A program made the position numbers and the translations under genes. DNA of 64,000 bases from Lachnospiraceae bacterium (GTDB lineage: Bacteria; Bacillota; Clostridia; Lachnospirales; Lachnospiraceae), in contig SVEF01000004.1 in assembly GCA_015057585.1 (NCBI GenBank), positions 1 to 64,000 of the forward strand. The letters run 5' to 3'. Position 1 is the first letter of the stretch. The number at the start of each line of letters is the position of its first letter. Of this stretch, positions 17,416 to 27,109 are shown piece by piece. Below the pieces are notes generated by a model. That model was not told the origin of the DNA. It did not search any database and was given only the letters and a program-made list of their open reading frames with translations.

Positions 17416-19788
17416 TTATTTGAACTCTACAATCGTTACCCCCTGGTCGCCTTCACCAAACGCCCCGAGACGGTAACTCTTGACATATTTTGTCTTCTTT
17501 AAATGCGCATGTACCGCATCCTTTAACGCTCCCGTACCACGGCCGTGGATAATGGTTACCTGCGGCAGATGGGAAAGATACGCATCGTCCAGATACTTGT
17601 CAAGCTCCGGCAACGCCTCATCCACACGAAGACCTATCAGATTGATATCGGTCTTGATGTGCATTGCTTTACTCATCTTAATCTTTCCTGCCTGTGTCCC
17701 CTTCTTATCCGGTTCTTCCTTTACCGCATGGGACACAAACTGCACATCCTTTTTGTTGACCTGTGTCTGCATAACGCCCATCTGGACGGTCAGGTCTCCC
17801 TTTGCATTCGGAGCGGTCACCACCTTACCTTCTAAGTTAAAACTCAGTACTAAGACAGTATCTCCAACCACAAGTTCCTGTTCGGTCGCCGGATTCGCAT
17901 TCATCTTCTTTTTTACGGTAAGTTTTTTATCCTTCTCGCCAAGACGTTCCCTAAGGCCTGCTCTCTCCTGCTCCATCTCACGGCTGTTGCCGGACGTTCC
18001 CCATTTGTTGAACTTTTTAATGGTCTCATCCGCATAGTCCTTGGCTTCCTGAAGGATTTCCCTTGCCTCCTCATTCGCCTCTCTGAGAATTCTTTCCCTC
18101 GCCGAATCCAGACGCTCGTATTTTTCGGTCAGACGCTTCTTTAATGTCTCAATCTCTGCCTTATATTCGTCAATCTGGCGTTTTTCCTGCTCCATCGCCA
18201 TGCGACGTTCTTCCAGACCGGATATCACATCCTCAAAGCTCTGGTCATTCGAGCCGATAAACTCTCTCGCCTCCGAAATAATATCCCCGGAAAGACCGAG
18301 TTTTGACGAAATGGCAAAGGCATTACTCTTTCCCGGAATACCGATTAACAACCGGTACGTCGGGCGGAGGGTCTCCACGCTGAATTCACAGCACGCATTG
18401 GAAACGCCCGGTGTGGAAAGCGCATAAATCTTTAATTCACTGTAATGTGTCGTCGCCACCACGCGGCATCCGCGTCTGTGTAAATTTTGTAAAATAGCCA
18501 TGGCAAGTGCCGCACCCTCGGTCGGGTCCGTTCCGGCACCAAGCTCGTCAAACAGACAAAGCGAACGTTCATCTGCCTGATTCAATATCTTTACGGTATT
18601 GGTCATATGGGAGGAGAAGGTAGAGAGACTCTGTTCAATACTCTGTTCGTCTCCGATATCTGCAAACACTTCATGGAATACGGAAAGCTCCGAACCGTCA
18701 AAGGCCGGAATATGAAGTCCCGCCTGTCCCATGAGTGTAAACAATCCCACCGTTTTTAACGTAACCGTCTTACCGCCGGTATTCGGTCCGGTAATCACAA
18801 GAAGTGAAAACTCATCGCCAAGATAAATGTCAATCGGAACTACCACCTTCGCATCAATCAGCGGATGACGTCCCTTTTTAATGTTAATGTATCCCCTGTC
18901 ATTGAACACCGGCTCCGTTGCCTTCATTGCCTTAGCCAAAGACGCTCTTGCAAAAATAAAATCCAGTTCAATCAGGGTGTCAATGTTATATTTTAACTCT
19001 TCCGTATGAACCGCTGCCTGTGCGGAAAGCTCTGCTAAAATCTTTTCGATTTCCTTCGCTTCCTTTAACATCAGTTCGCTCAGTTCGTTATTTAACTTCA
19101 CCACGGCCGCCGGCTCCATAAACACGGTCGAACCCTTTGCCGACTGGTCATGGATTAAGCCGTTAAACTGCCCCTTGTATTCCTGCTTGACCGGCAGACA
19201 GTATCTGCCGTTCCGCATCGTCACCAGGCTGTCCTGTAACATGCCCTTGGTCTCCTGGGAACTTACAATGCTGTTTAACTGGTCACGGATTTTGTCACTC
19301 GTCACCTTCATGGCACGACGCACGCTTTTGAGTCCCGGACTGGCGTCATCTGCAATCTCTTCTTCCGACAAAATGCAGCGCTGGATTTCATTGTTGAGTA
19401 ACGATAACGGTTCCAACAGCGCAAACCGCTCCGACAGGGAATCCTCCGGCTGTTCCTCGCTTACCTTTCCGCCATAATTTTTTACACGCAGTGTCGCCGT
19501 TAAAACAGAACTCAGTTTTAACAGTTCTCCCGCCAAAAGTGCAGACCCTACCTCTAACAGTTTAATGGCACCGCGGATATCCGGCACCCCGTTAAAAGAC
19601 AGACTTCCCTTTTGGTATACCCTCTGCAGGGCATCTCTGGTCTCTGTCTGCATCTGTTTAATGACTTCCACATCCGTCTGCGGCACTAATTTCCCGCAGA
19701 GGTTCCGGCCCATTTCCGAACCGGCATATTTCTTTAACTGTTCAATGATTTTGTCATATTCCAGTGTTTTTAATGCTCGCTCATTCAT
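17416..19788 (-). CDS. mutS2: MutS2 endonuclease / ribosome-rescue ATPase
   Basis: About 790 residues from ATG 19788 with AGGAGA before it; a longer frame to 19839 lacks a ribosome site. The core-lever domain precedes a MutS-type ATPase with Walker A TGPNTGGKT and Walker B CLFDELGAGTDPTEG. A long coiled-coil (EERRMAMEQEKRQIDEY) follows, then a C-terminal Smr domain with DLRGL-like LIGLRVDEA and HGRGTGALK. MutS2 suppresses recombination or splits collided ribosomes in related Firmicutes. Its length is the usual one. Confidence 0.96.
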   Translation of the reverse strand: MNERALKTLEYDKIIEQLKKYAGSEMGRNLCGKLVPQTDVEVIKQMQTETRDALQRVYQKGSLSFNGVPDIRGAIKLLEVGSALLAGELLKLSSVLTATLRVKNYGGKVSEEQPEDSLSERFALLEPLSLLNNEIQRCILSEEEIADDASPGLKSVRRAMKVTSDKIRDQLNSIVSSQETKGMLQDSLVTMRNGRYCLPVKQEYKGQFNGLIHDQSAKGSTVFMEPAAVVKLNNELSELMLKEAKEIEKILAELSAQAAVHTEELKYNIDTLIELDFIFARASLAKAMKATEPVFNDRGYINIKKGRHPLIDAKVVVPIDIYLGDEFSLLVITGPNTGGKTVTLKTVGLFTLMGQAGLHIPAFDGSELSVFHEVFADIGDEQSIEQSLSTFSSHMTNTVKILNQADERSLCLFDELGAGTDPTEGAALAMAILQNLHRRGCRVVATTHYSELKIYALSTPGVSNACCEFSVETLRPTYRLLIGIPGKSNAFAISSKLGLSGDIISEAREFIGSNDQSFEDVISGLEERRMAMEQEKRQIDEYKAEIETLKKRLTEKYERLDSARERILREANEEAREILQEAKDYADETIKKFNKWGTSGNSREMEQERAGLRERLGEKDKKLTVKKKMNANPATEQELVVGDTVLVLSFNLEGKVVTAPNAKGDLTVQMGVMQTQVNKKDVQFVSHAVKEEPDKKGTQAGKIKMSKAMHIKTDINLIGLRVDEALPELDKYLDDAYLSHLPQVTIIHGRGTGALKDAVHAHLKKTKYVKSYRLGAFGEGDQGVTIVEFK

Positions 19789-19819
19789 GATTCGTTTTTC
19801 TCCTATAACTTGCGACACA

Positions 19820-20326
19820 CTAAAGCTGATCTGCCTCACTCCAGCTATGGCGGTGCAGATGCCCTTCCCGGTTCATTCCTTCAAAATTATTCTGGCGCAG
19901 TGCTTCGTAGAGCATAATCGCCACTGAATTTCCAAGGTTTAGCGAACGGATCTCCCCAATCATCGGAATCCGCACACAAGTTTCCCGATATTTTAACAAA
20001 ATTTCCTCCGGAATACCCGCACTCTCTTTGCCAAACATAATGTAATCGTCCGGACCGTAAGAACACTCCGTATAGGTCTTTTCTGCCTTCGTTGTCGCCA
20101 TATAAATCTTTGCTCCCGGATTCTTTTCCAGGAACTCCTCAAAGTTCTCATACACCGAAAGGTCTAAATCCTTCCAGTAATCCATACCGGCACGGCGCAC
20201 TGCCTTGTCACTGATATCAAAGCCCAATGGCTTAATTAAGTGAAGCCTGGTGCCTGTTGCCACACAAGTCCGTCCGATATTTCCTGTATTTGCCGGAATT
20301 TCCGGTTCTAACAGTACAATGTTCAT
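19820..20326 (-). CDS. trmL: tRNA (cytidine/uridine(34)-2'-O)-methyltransferase TrmL
   Basis: The 168-residue SPOUT-family enzyme has motifs NIVLLEPEIPANTGNIGRT at the start, FGKESAGIP in the middle and RSLNLGNSVAIMLYEALRQ at the end, which form the knot that binds SAM. It methylates the wobble ribose of leucine tRNAs. It is one gene of a leftward cluster and lies 2 bases after the aminotransferase stop. Confidence 0.95.
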   Translation of the reverse strand: MNIVLLEPEIPANTGNIGRTCVATGTRLHLIKPLGFDISDKAVRRAGMDYWKDLDLSVYENFEEFLEKNPGAKIYMATTKAEKTYTECSYGPDDYIMFGKESAGIPEEILLKYRETCVRIPMIGEIRSLNLGNSVAIMLYEALRQNNFEGMNREGHLHRHSWSEADQL

Positions 20327-20328
20327 TT

Positions 20329-21492
20329 CTATTCTCCCTTATGTCTCTTCACGAAATTTTCAATACGGTCCAGTGCAACTTTCAGATTCTCAATGGAATA
20401 CGCATACGAAATACGAAGGAAGCCTTCGCCGCAGTCACCGAATGCGGTGCCCGGAACCACTGCCACCTTCTCTTCCTGAAGTAGGGTTGTTGCAAATTCA
20501 TCCGAGGTCATACCAAGGTCCTTGATGCAAGGGAATACATAAAACGCGCCCAACGGTTCAAAGCATGGCAAGCCCATCTCATTTAATCTGGTCACCAGAT
20601 AACGGCGCCGCTGGTCATATGCTTCGCGCATCGTTGCCACGTCATCGTCACCGTTCCGCAATGCTTCTACCGCAGCATACTGGCTGGTGGTCGGTGCACA
20701 CATAATGGCAAACTGGTGAATCTTAATCATCTGTGTAATAATTTCCTTTGGTCCTGCCGCATAACCGAGACGCCAGCCGGTCATTGCATAGGATTTGGAA
20801 AATCCGTTGATGACAATGGCACGCTCCTTCATACCCGGCAGGGAGGCAATTGATACATGGTCCTGTCCGTAGGTTAATTCCGAATAAATCTCATCAGAAA
20901 TGACAAACAGATCCTTTTCGATGACTACTTCTGCAATCTCTTCCAAATCTTCCTTTGTCATAATGCTTCCGGTCGGATTGTTCGGAAACGGCATAATCAG
21001 AACCTTTGTCTTATCTGTAATGGCATCCAATAGTTCCTGTTTTGTCAGACGGAACTCATTTTCTGCCTTCAATTCGATAATCACCGGAACACCGTCTGCC
21101 AGCGTTACGCACGGCAGATAGGATACGTAGCTCGGCTGCGGAATCAGCACTTCATCGCCCGGATCAAGCATGGCACGAAGACCGATGTCAATCGCCTCAC
21201 TGCCGCCGATGGTTACAATCACCTCAGACGGCTGATACTCCAAGTGACAACGTCTCTTTAAATACTTCGTAATCTCTTCTTTTAATTCGGCCAGACCGGC
21301 GTTGGACGTGTAAAACGTACGTCCCCTCTCCAGCGAATAAATACCTTCCTCGCGGATGTGCCACGGTGTATCAAAATCCGGTTCACCTACGCCAAGCGAA
21401 ATCGCATCTTTCATTTCGCTGACGATGTCAAAAAACTTACGGATGCCGGACGGCTTAATCTCAACGACTTTTTTACTTAATGGGTTTCTCAT
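20329..21492 (-). CDS. PLP-dependent class I/II aminotransferase
   Basis: The 387-residue protein is a fold-type I aminotransferase. PFPNNPTGSIM is the substrate-binding loop, ISDEIYSELTYG follows, and the Schiff-base lysine lies in INGFSKSYAMTGWRLGYAAGP. It resembles the PatA/AspC-like group whose members act on aromatic, aspartate or related amino acids. The exact substrate cannot be read. Its start overlaps the stop of the Lrp/AsnC-type regulator by 4 bases, suggesting the regulator responds to an amino acid that this enzyme handles. Confidence 0.93.
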   Translation of the reverse strand: MRNPLSKKVVEIKPSGIRKFFDIVSEMKDAISLGVGEPDFDTPWHIREEGIYSLERGRTFYTSNAGLAELKEEITKYLKRRCHLEYQPSEVIVTIGGSEAIDIGLRAMLDPGDEVLIPQPSYVSYLPCVTLADGVPVIIELKAENEFRLTKQELLDAITDKTKVLIMPFPNNPTGSIMTKEDLEEIAEVVIEKDLFVISDEIYSELTYGQDHVSIASLPGMKERAIVINGFSKSYAMTGWRLGYAAGPKEIITQMIKIHQFAIMCAPTTSQYAAVEALRNGDDDVATMREAYDQRRRYLVTRLNEMGLPCFEPLGAFYVFPCIKDLGMTSDEFATTLLQEEKVAVVPGTAFGDCGEGFLRISYAYSIENLKVALDRIENFVKRHKGE

Positions 21493-21977
21493 AAGGTCAC
21501 TAACATCCTTTCATCCTTCTTTGCTTCACCAACGAGCGGCAGACCATGCTCTTTGTATTTCTTTAAGATAAAGTTCGTGGAAATACTGAGAACCGCGTCC
21601 AGAGGAGATAATTTTTCCGCCACAAAATTAGCCACCTCTCTCATACTCTTTCCTTCCAAAATAACCGTCAGGTCATGACTTCCGGATACCAGATAGACAT
21701 CAGAAACCTCATCAAATTTATAGATACGCTCTGCAATCCGGTCAAAGCCCTGTCCGCGCTGCGGCGCCACCTTTACTTCGATGATGGCACTGACCTTCTC
21801 TTCGTTTTCAACCTTTTCCCAGTTAATGAGGGTCGGATAACCGCAAATTACCTTTTCGTCTTCCAGTTCCTTGATGATTGCTTTTACTTCCTCCTCGGAA
21901 ATGCCAAGCATCTTTCCCAAATCCTCAGTGGATAACTTACTGTTTTTATTAATCGCCTTTAAAATCTTCTCTCTCAT
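21489..21977 (-). CDS. Lrp/AsnC-family transcriptional regulator
   Basis: About 162 residues from ATG 21977 behind AAAGGAG; the longer frame overlaps the upstream gene and lacks a ribosome site. An N-terminal winged helix (LSTEDLGKMLGISEEEVKAI) is followed by an RAM/AsnC ligand domain (VSDVYLVSGSHDLTVILEG). Such proteins sense amino acids and often control adjacent metabolic genes, here the overlapping aminotransferase gene. Confidence 0.9.
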   Translation of the reverse strand: MREKILKAINKNSKLSTEDLGKMLGISEEEVKAIIKELEDEKVICGYPTLINWEKVENEEKVSAIIEVKVAPQRGQGFDRIAERIYKFDEVSDVYLVSGSHDLTVILEGKSMREVANFVAEKLSPLDAVLSISTNFILKKYKEHGLPLVGEAKKDERMLVTL

Positions 21978-21978
21978 G

Positions 21979-22989
21979 TTATTCTCCTTTCTGTTCCCGC
22001 ATCCTCTGCACCGCACGTTCATATTCTTCCACACGGTTCGGTTCCAGATGACGCTGTTCATCTTCGTTTACAAGAATCCGGTCATTCCCTTCCGTCATCC
22101 GTCCGATGACTGCGGCCGAAATTCCTATTTCCGCCAACTTTTCTATAATAAGAGCACTGTCGTGAGTTAAAAACAACAACGCTCCGTCTCCTCTCAACTG
22201 ATACGGATTGACATCAAAGTATTCGCTGATTTCTACCGTCTCCTGCAAAATCGGAATCTTCTTTAAGTCAATCTCCGCTCCTGCCTGCAGACGTTCTGCC
22301 AATTCCCAGACCGCACCGAATACACCACCCTCTGCAATATCATGCATATGGACAATGCCGGCTTTCATTAACAGTCTCGCTTCCGGAAGTACCGTGAGCT
22401 CCTCTCTGCGCGCTCTTGCTTTATCGATAAAAGCATACGTATATCTCTCGTGTAATGCTTCCCGATAATTTTCTGCCAAAAGCACAGTTCCCGCAAGTCC
22501 CGCTGCCTTTGTCATCACCAGTTCACTGCCTGCTACGGTTTCGTTTAAGGTTGCCATCCCTGCTGCCATACCGATTGCCGACACCGACACCACACGTTCC
22601 GCCACAAGCGGGCTGATTTGTGTATGTCCTTCATTTAAAAGCACGCCTGCATTCCCACAGGCAGCCAGAAGTTCCTGCATGGTCTGCTTTAAGCCGGTTT
22701 CTTCCATACTCTCCGGTAATACCAGCTGCACGGTTACCGCAACCGGAACTGCACCTGCTGCCACAAGGGAGTTACATGCCCGGTAAACCGCCAGTTCTGC
22801 CATTCCTATCGCATTTCCGGCAACTGCCGCACTTGCTGCCGCCATCGTTCCGTTATGTTCCGGAACAGCAAACAAACCGGCATCGACTCCGACTCCGGCT
22901 TTGCTCGCATTTTTCTGTTTTAACTGACCGTTTACCGCCTTCAATACCGAACGTTTTAACACGGCCTCCGAAATTTTCCCTGCTTTCAA
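21979..22989 (-). CDS. AIR-synthase/HypE-like protein
   Basis: The 336-residue protein begins at TTG 22989 behind AAGGAAGG. It has the PurM/HypE two-domain architecture (GVGVDAGLFAVPEHNG, AVTVQLVLPE, HDIAEGGVFGAVWELAE). It is not accompanied by hydrogenase maturation genes, so HypE function in the strict sense is doubtful; relatives also include thiamine-monophosphate and selenophosphate-type enzymes. No HypE-like C-terminal cysteine tail (PRIC) is seen. It heads the leftward gene cluster. Confidence 0.8.
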   Translation of the reverse strand: MKAGKISEAVLKRSVLKAVNGQLKQKNASKAGVGVDAGLFAVPEHNGTMAAASAAVAGNAIGMAELAVYRACNSLVAAGAVPVAVTVQLVLPESMEETGLKQTMQELLAACGNAGVLLNEGHTQISPLVAERVVSVSAIGMAAGMATLNETVAGSELVMTKAAGLAGTVLLAENYREALHERYTYAFIDKARARREELTVLPEARLLMKAGIVHMHDIAEGGVFGAVWELAERLQAGAEIDLKKIPILQETVEISEYFDVNPYQLRGDGALLFLTHDSALIIEKLAEIGISAAVIGRMTEGNDRILVNEDEQRHLEPNRVEEYERAVQRMREQKGE

Positions 22990-23047
22990 TTTCTGCCTTC
23001 CTTTTTCTGCAACATTGACTTTTCCCTGTCCCGCGTTTACAATAGCA

Positions 23048-23140
23048 TTACAGTATATATGCGAGTAACGGAATAATCATGGCAAATACAAGAATAATTA
23101 CAATGATGCTGGCAAACATCTGTCTTCTTTTTCTGTTCAT
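23048..23140 (-). CDS. 30-residue single-span membrane peptide
   Basis: This short frame encodes about 30 residues, starting MNRKRRQMFASIIV and ending in a hydrophobic helix IPLLAYIL. The start ATG 23140 is preceded by AAAGGAGTATATAAT, a very good ribosome site. A short basic N-terminus followed by one membrane helix is a recurring design of small Firmicute membrane proteins, including family members I recall from Lachnospiraceae genomes. It lies between the AIR-synthase-like gene and the divergent TPR gene. Confidence 0.7.
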   Translation of the reverse strand: MNRKRRQMFASIIVIILVFAMIIPLLAYIL

Positions 23141-23240
23141 ATTATATACTCCTTTCTGCTAAACGGTATTCTGCCGGACGCAGAATGTAACTGTTTTATT
23201 AGATAAATATTCTAAACACCACAAGAAATGAGGATACCAA

Positions 23241-23864
23241 ATGATACCTGTTTTTTTTATGATATTTGTTGTCATTGTCCTTTGGGTTACCAGAGGCCGG
23301 CGTCGTTCGGACCGTCTCAGGAAAGAAGCCACCGAACGGTTCTGGGAAAAGGAACAGCGCGCCAATTTAACCCGCAAAAAAGACCTTTCCGATTTGGACT
23401 ATATTACGATTCCTGTGGATTCCCTTCCTTTTCCTGAAACCGGGAAAGAAGAAGTTACCGATTTACAGAAACTGATTCTGCACCTGTCCACCCAGAAAAT
23501 CGTAAACTTCACAGGACTCACCAATACGGATTTAAAACTGATGTACGGTGCTCCGAATCTCAACCTCCTGATGGAGTATGATAAAAACTATCTCGAACTG
23601 GTACGCACCCTTTACCGCTATGGCAAATATCTGCATGAACTCGGTCGGAAGGAAGAAGCCAAAATCGTTCTGGAATATGGCATTTCCATAAAAACCGACG
23701 TTAGTGCTAATTATACCTTACTTGCCGAGATTTATAAAGAAGAAAATGCAAAAGAACGCATTGATTTTGTCATTTCCGAAGCAGAAAAGCTCACTTCCAT
23801 GACAAAAAAGGCGCTCCTTGCAAATTTAATGGCGATACGGGACTCTGCCGTAGGTGAGAATTAA
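23241..23864 (+). CDS. Membrane-anchored TPR-like protein of unknown function
   Basis: The 207-residue protein has an N-terminal hydrophobic stretch (VFFMIFVVIVLWV) followed by basic residues, then an uncharacterised central region, and a C-terminal half with TPR-like helices (YLELVRTLYRYGKYLHELGRKEEAK...). It runs opposite to its neighbours and its 3' end overlaps that of the leftward exonuclease gene by 39 bases. I do not recognise a named family. Confidence 0.65.
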   Translation: MIPVFFMIFVVIVLWVTRGRRRSDRLRKEATERFWEKEQRANLTRKKDLSDLDYITIPVDSLPFPETGKEEVTDLQKLILHLSTQKIVNFTGLTNTDLKLMYGAPNLNLLMEYDKNYLELVRTLYRYGKYLHELGRKEEAKIVLEYGISIKTDVSANYTLLAEIYKEENAKERIDFVISEAEKLTSMTKKALLANLMAIRDSAVGEN

Positions 23865-24533
23865 CTTATCAATCAGTTTGGACGCCTCACTCTTTGTGAG
23901 CGTCTCCGGCACCTGATATTTCCCTTCTAATTTATGGAAGGACAAAATAGCGTTCAGAAAGGAACGCTGTTTTTTTGTCATCGGTTCCTGCTTTTTCTTC
24001 TGGTAATGCAACGGCACCGGCGCAAACAGCTGCGGCTCACGGTCCATCTCTTTTAACTTCTCGTATAACTGATACGTCACTTTTGCATCCTCAAACGCGC
24101 GGTGTGCCCGTTCATTCGTCAGCCCGAAGTGTTCGCATAAACTCTCCAGTTTCTTGCTCGGAAGTTCCGCACAGAGTACCCTTGCAATTTTTAACGTATC
24201 AATCCCTTCAAACTGCACATCTCCCAGTCCCATCCGGTCGAGTTCCATCGTAATAAAGCTATGGTCAAAGGAAACATTGTGCCCCAGTAATATCCTGTCA
24301 TTTTGCAAAAAGATCAGCAACTCTTTCATTGCCACGATGGCACCCGGTGCATCGGCAAGCATCTCATCCGTGATGCCCGTCAGTTCCGTAATGCGTGGTG
24401 ACAGTGGTCTTCCCGGATTTACCAGTGTACGGAACACTTCACCCGTCTCCGGACGAAAAGCGCCGATTTCTATGATCCTGTCAAACTCCGGATCAATCCC
24501 TGTCGTTTCCACGTCGATTGCTACGATTCCCAT
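23826..24533 (-). CDS. DEDDh 3'-5' exonuclease, DNA polymerase III epsilon-like
   Basis: About 235 residues from ATG 24533 behind AAAAGGAGA. The DEDDh motifs are visible: VAIDVETTG at the start, LGHNVSFDHSF in the middle and HRAFEDAKVTYQLYEKL at the end. Such exonucleases proofread or trim DNA. The C-terminal extension (KKQEPMTKKQRSFLNAIL...) is basic. It is the last gene in an operon with nth and the radical SAM gene and overlaps the opposing TPR gene tail to tail. Confidence 0.92.
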   Translation of the reverse strand: MGIVAIDVETTGIDPEFDRIIEIGAFRPETGEVFRTLVNPGRPLSPRITELTGITDEMLADAPGAIVAMKELLIFLQNDRILLGHNVSFDHSFITMELDRMGLGDVQFEGIDTLKIARVLCAELPSKKLESLCEHFGLTNERAHRAFEDAKVTYQLYEKLKEMDREPQLFAPVPLHYQKKKQEPMTKKQRSFLNAILSFHKLEGKYQVPETLTKSEASKLIDKLILTYGRVPYRH

Positions 24534-24570
24534 GTATATCTTCTCCTTTTCTGCCTCGTATGTTTTGTCT

Positions 24571-25224
24571 TTACCTGCTTCCTGTCTTGCACACATCTTT
24601 CAGGAAACATTCCTCACACTTCGGACTTCTCGCGGTACAAATCGTACGTCCCAGTGTAATGATGTGAATGTTATACAAAATCCAATGGTCCTTCGGCAGA
24701 ACCTCCATCAGGTCAAATTCAATCTTTTCCGGATCCTCTTCTTTTGTGAATCCAAGCTTGTTGGAAATCCGCTTCACATGGGTATCTACCACAATGCTCG
24801 GCTCATAATAAATATTTCCCCGGATGACATTTGCCGTTTTTCTTCCCACTCCGGCAAGCGATGTCAAATCTTCCAGACTCCTTGGCACCTCTCCGCCAAA
24901 CTCCGTAATTACTCTCTGCGCACAGGCAATAATATTTTTTGCCTTATTGTGATAAAACCCAGTCGCATGGATGTCCTGCTCAAGTTCTTTTAAGTCCGCC
25001 TTTGCAAACGCATACACATCCGGATATTTCTTAAATAAATCTTCTGTCACGATGTTTACCCTGGCATCCGTGCACTGTGCACTAAGAATCGTCGCCACTA
25101 AAAGTTGCCACGGTGTCTCGTGATTTAAGTAACAACGGTATTCGGTCGTATATTGTTCATCCAGACGTCTCAGCACCTCTGCCACGCGCGCCTGCTCCGT
25201 TTTTGAAAGTTTCTTTTTTGTCAT
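24571..25224 (-). CDS. nth: Endonuclease III (DNA glycosylase/AP lyase)
   Basis: The 217-residue protein has a helix-hairpin-helix (LAGVGRKTANVIRGNI) with the catalytic lysine, the catalytic aspartate in VVDTHVKR, and a C-terminal 4Fe-4S cluster with spacing C-x6-C-x2-C-x5-C (CTARSPKCEECFLKDVC). It removes oxidised pyrimidines in base-excision repair. The start codon ATG overlaps the stop of the radical SAM gene by 4 bases, so they are cotranscribed. Confidence 0.96.
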   Translation of the reverse strand: MTKKKLSKTEQARVAEVLRRLDEQYTTEYRCYLNHETPWQLLVATILSAQCTDARVNIVTEDLFKKYPDVYAFAKADLKELEQDIHATGFYHNKAKNIIACAQRVITEFGGEVPRSLEDLTSLAGVGRKTANVIRGNIYYEPSIVVDTHVKRISNKLGFTKEEDPEKIEFDLMEVLPKDHWILYNIHIITLGRTICTARSPKCEECFLKDVCKTGSR

Positions 25225-27008
25225 ACGGTTTCCTTTCTTATCGTTGCCTGTCCGTAAATCGGCTCTCTTTCTTCATAGGAAAACAGCACCATCTGTGCTT
25301 TTCCCGTGGTCTTCCCCTTCTCCGCGGTGCAAACCGGGTCCAACGAAAATTTCTCCAGACCATGCATCCCTTCTTCGTCTCTGTTCACACCAAACCGCTC
25401 GTATGCCTGCTTTAATTCCTGCTTTTCCATATGGGAGTGTCTTCCAAACTCCGGACGCCCCTTTACTTTCTCTCGCAGGCAATAATCGAAGAAGAGAATT
25501 TGTTCAAAGACAGTGTCTTGCAGACCGTCCCATTTTTTCCTGCCTTCTCCTGTAAGTCTTCTTTCCTTTTCTTCTTTTACAAAGGCGAGTAAAACTTCAT
25601 ACCGTTTCCCTCTCGACAGTTTAACTCCGAATAGGTTCTCTTTTTCATAATACTCCGCAAGTTTCTGATACAACTCATACGGCGTTTCAAAAAAATGCTC
25701 TAAATACAGCATACTATAAACAAACTGTCCGCTGTTATAGTAAACCTCTGTCATCTCTTCCACTTTTTTCAGTTCTGTGATATCTTCATACGACAACCAC
25801 TTGGTCTGCAACACCTCATACGGCGGCAGTCCCTGATAAAGAATCCCGTTCTCCTTCGCCATATTCTCCATCGGTGAGCCGGACAACACCTTTAAAAATC
25901 CCAACTGCAGTTGATGTGGGCGCATCCGGTACACTTCGTTATAGGAATTCTGAAACGATGCCTTGTCTTCTTTTGGAAGCCCTGCAATCAAATCCAGATG
26001 GATGTGGACATTGCCGTAACTTCTGATTTTCGCCACAGTCTCTTTCAGTTTTTCAAAATCGGTCTTTCTATGCACCGCCGAAAGCGTCTCTTCATTTGCC
26101 GACTGGACACCGATTTCCAACTGCACCAGTCCCGGCCGCAAACGATGTAACAGCGCAATCTGTTCTTCCGTCAAAAGTTCCGCCGCAATTTCAAAATGAA
26201 AATTTGTGACTCCGTTGTCTTTTTCTTTGATAAAGTTCCACAGTTCCAACGTGCGTTTTGCATTCGCATTGAACGTCCGGTCAATAAATTTCACCTGCGG
26301 CACTTTTTGTTCCACAAAAAAAGCCAACTCCTGTTTTACAAGCTCCATATCCCGAAACCGCACCCTTTTGTCTATGGATGACAGACAATACGCACACGAA
26401 TACGGACAACCGCGGCTGGATTCATAGTAGACGATACGGTTTGCAAAATCCGAAAGTTCTGTTCTCTCGCTTACTGTTACTTCCCCTTTGCCGTACGGGA
26501 ACGGAAGTCGTGAGAAATCGAGCGGCATTACAGGAGCGGTCTTTTGGATTTCATTGTCATCTGTACGAAAAACAATGCCGGGGATGTCCTGCAGTTGCTC
26601 TTCTTCACGTCCCATTTCTTTCTCACTATAATACTTTGTGAGCCTTGCGAAGGTCTCCTCCCCTTCGCCGCACATAACACCGCGTACGTTAGGAAGTTCC
26701 CCTAAAATCTCTTCCGCCCGATAGGACACCTCCGGTCCGCCGAGCCAAACTTGTGTCTGCGGACTGATTTTCTTATAATCGCAAATCAGCGCCTTCACAA
26801 ATTCGATATTCCAGATATAGCAGGAAAATGCCACGACATCCGCCTGCTTTTCATACAAATCTCTTAATACGTCTCCGGGCTGCTGATTAATCGTGTACTC
26901 TGCGATTTCCGTCTCATACCCTTTTGCCGCAGCATAACTTTTTAAACAGTATACTGCCAAATTGGAGTGCACGTATTTTGCATTCACAGCTACCAATAAA
27001 ATTTTCAT
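25221..27008 (-). CDS. B12-binding-domain radical SAM protein (DUF4080 type)
   Basis: About 595 residues from ATG 27008 behind AAAGGAGTG; the longer frame is not supported. A cobalamin-binding-like N-terminal domain is followed by a radical SAM core with C-x3-C-x2-C (CPYSCAYC) and a C-terminal domain typical of the DUF4080 group in Clostridia. The substrate is unknown. It heads the nth and exonuclease operon. Upstream of it is a 430-base non-coding region with repeated GGGCAA sites. Confidence 0.9.
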   Translation of the reverse strand: MKILLVAVNAKYVHSNLAVYCLKSYAAAKGYETEIAEYTINQQPGDVLRDLYEKQADVVAFSCYIWNIEFVKALICDYKKISPQTQVWLGGPEVSYRAEEILGELPNVRGVMCGEGEETFARLTKYYSEKEMGREEEQLQDIPGIVFRTDDNEIQKTAPVMPLDFSRLPFPYGKGEVTVSERTELSDFANRIVYYESSRGCPYSCAYCLSSIDKRVRFRDMELVKQELAFFVEQKVPQVKFIDRTFNANAKRTLELWNFIKEKDNGVTNFHFEIAAELLTEEQIALLHRLRPGLVQLEIGVQSANEETLSAVHRKTDFEKLKETVAKIRSYGNVHIHLDLIAGLPKEDKASFQNSYNEVYRMRPHQLQLGFLKVLSGSPMENMAKENGILYQGLPPYEVLQTKWLSYEDITELKKVEEMTEVYYNSGQFVYSMLYLEHFFETPYELYQKLAEYYEKENLFGVKLSRGKRYEVLLAFVKEEKERRLTGEGRKKWDGLQDTVFEQILFFDYCLREKVKGRPEFGRHSHMEKQELKQAYERFGVNRDEEGMHGLEKFSLDPVCTAEKGKTTGKAQMVLFSYEEREPIYGQATIRKETV

Positions 27009-27109
27009 GTTCTGCACTCCTTTCGTTTTTACTGCCTCTATTTTATCACAAAACAAGTCAAAGTAAATGAATGTTTTGTAAATCTATTGTCCGAAATACA
27101 TGGCATATC

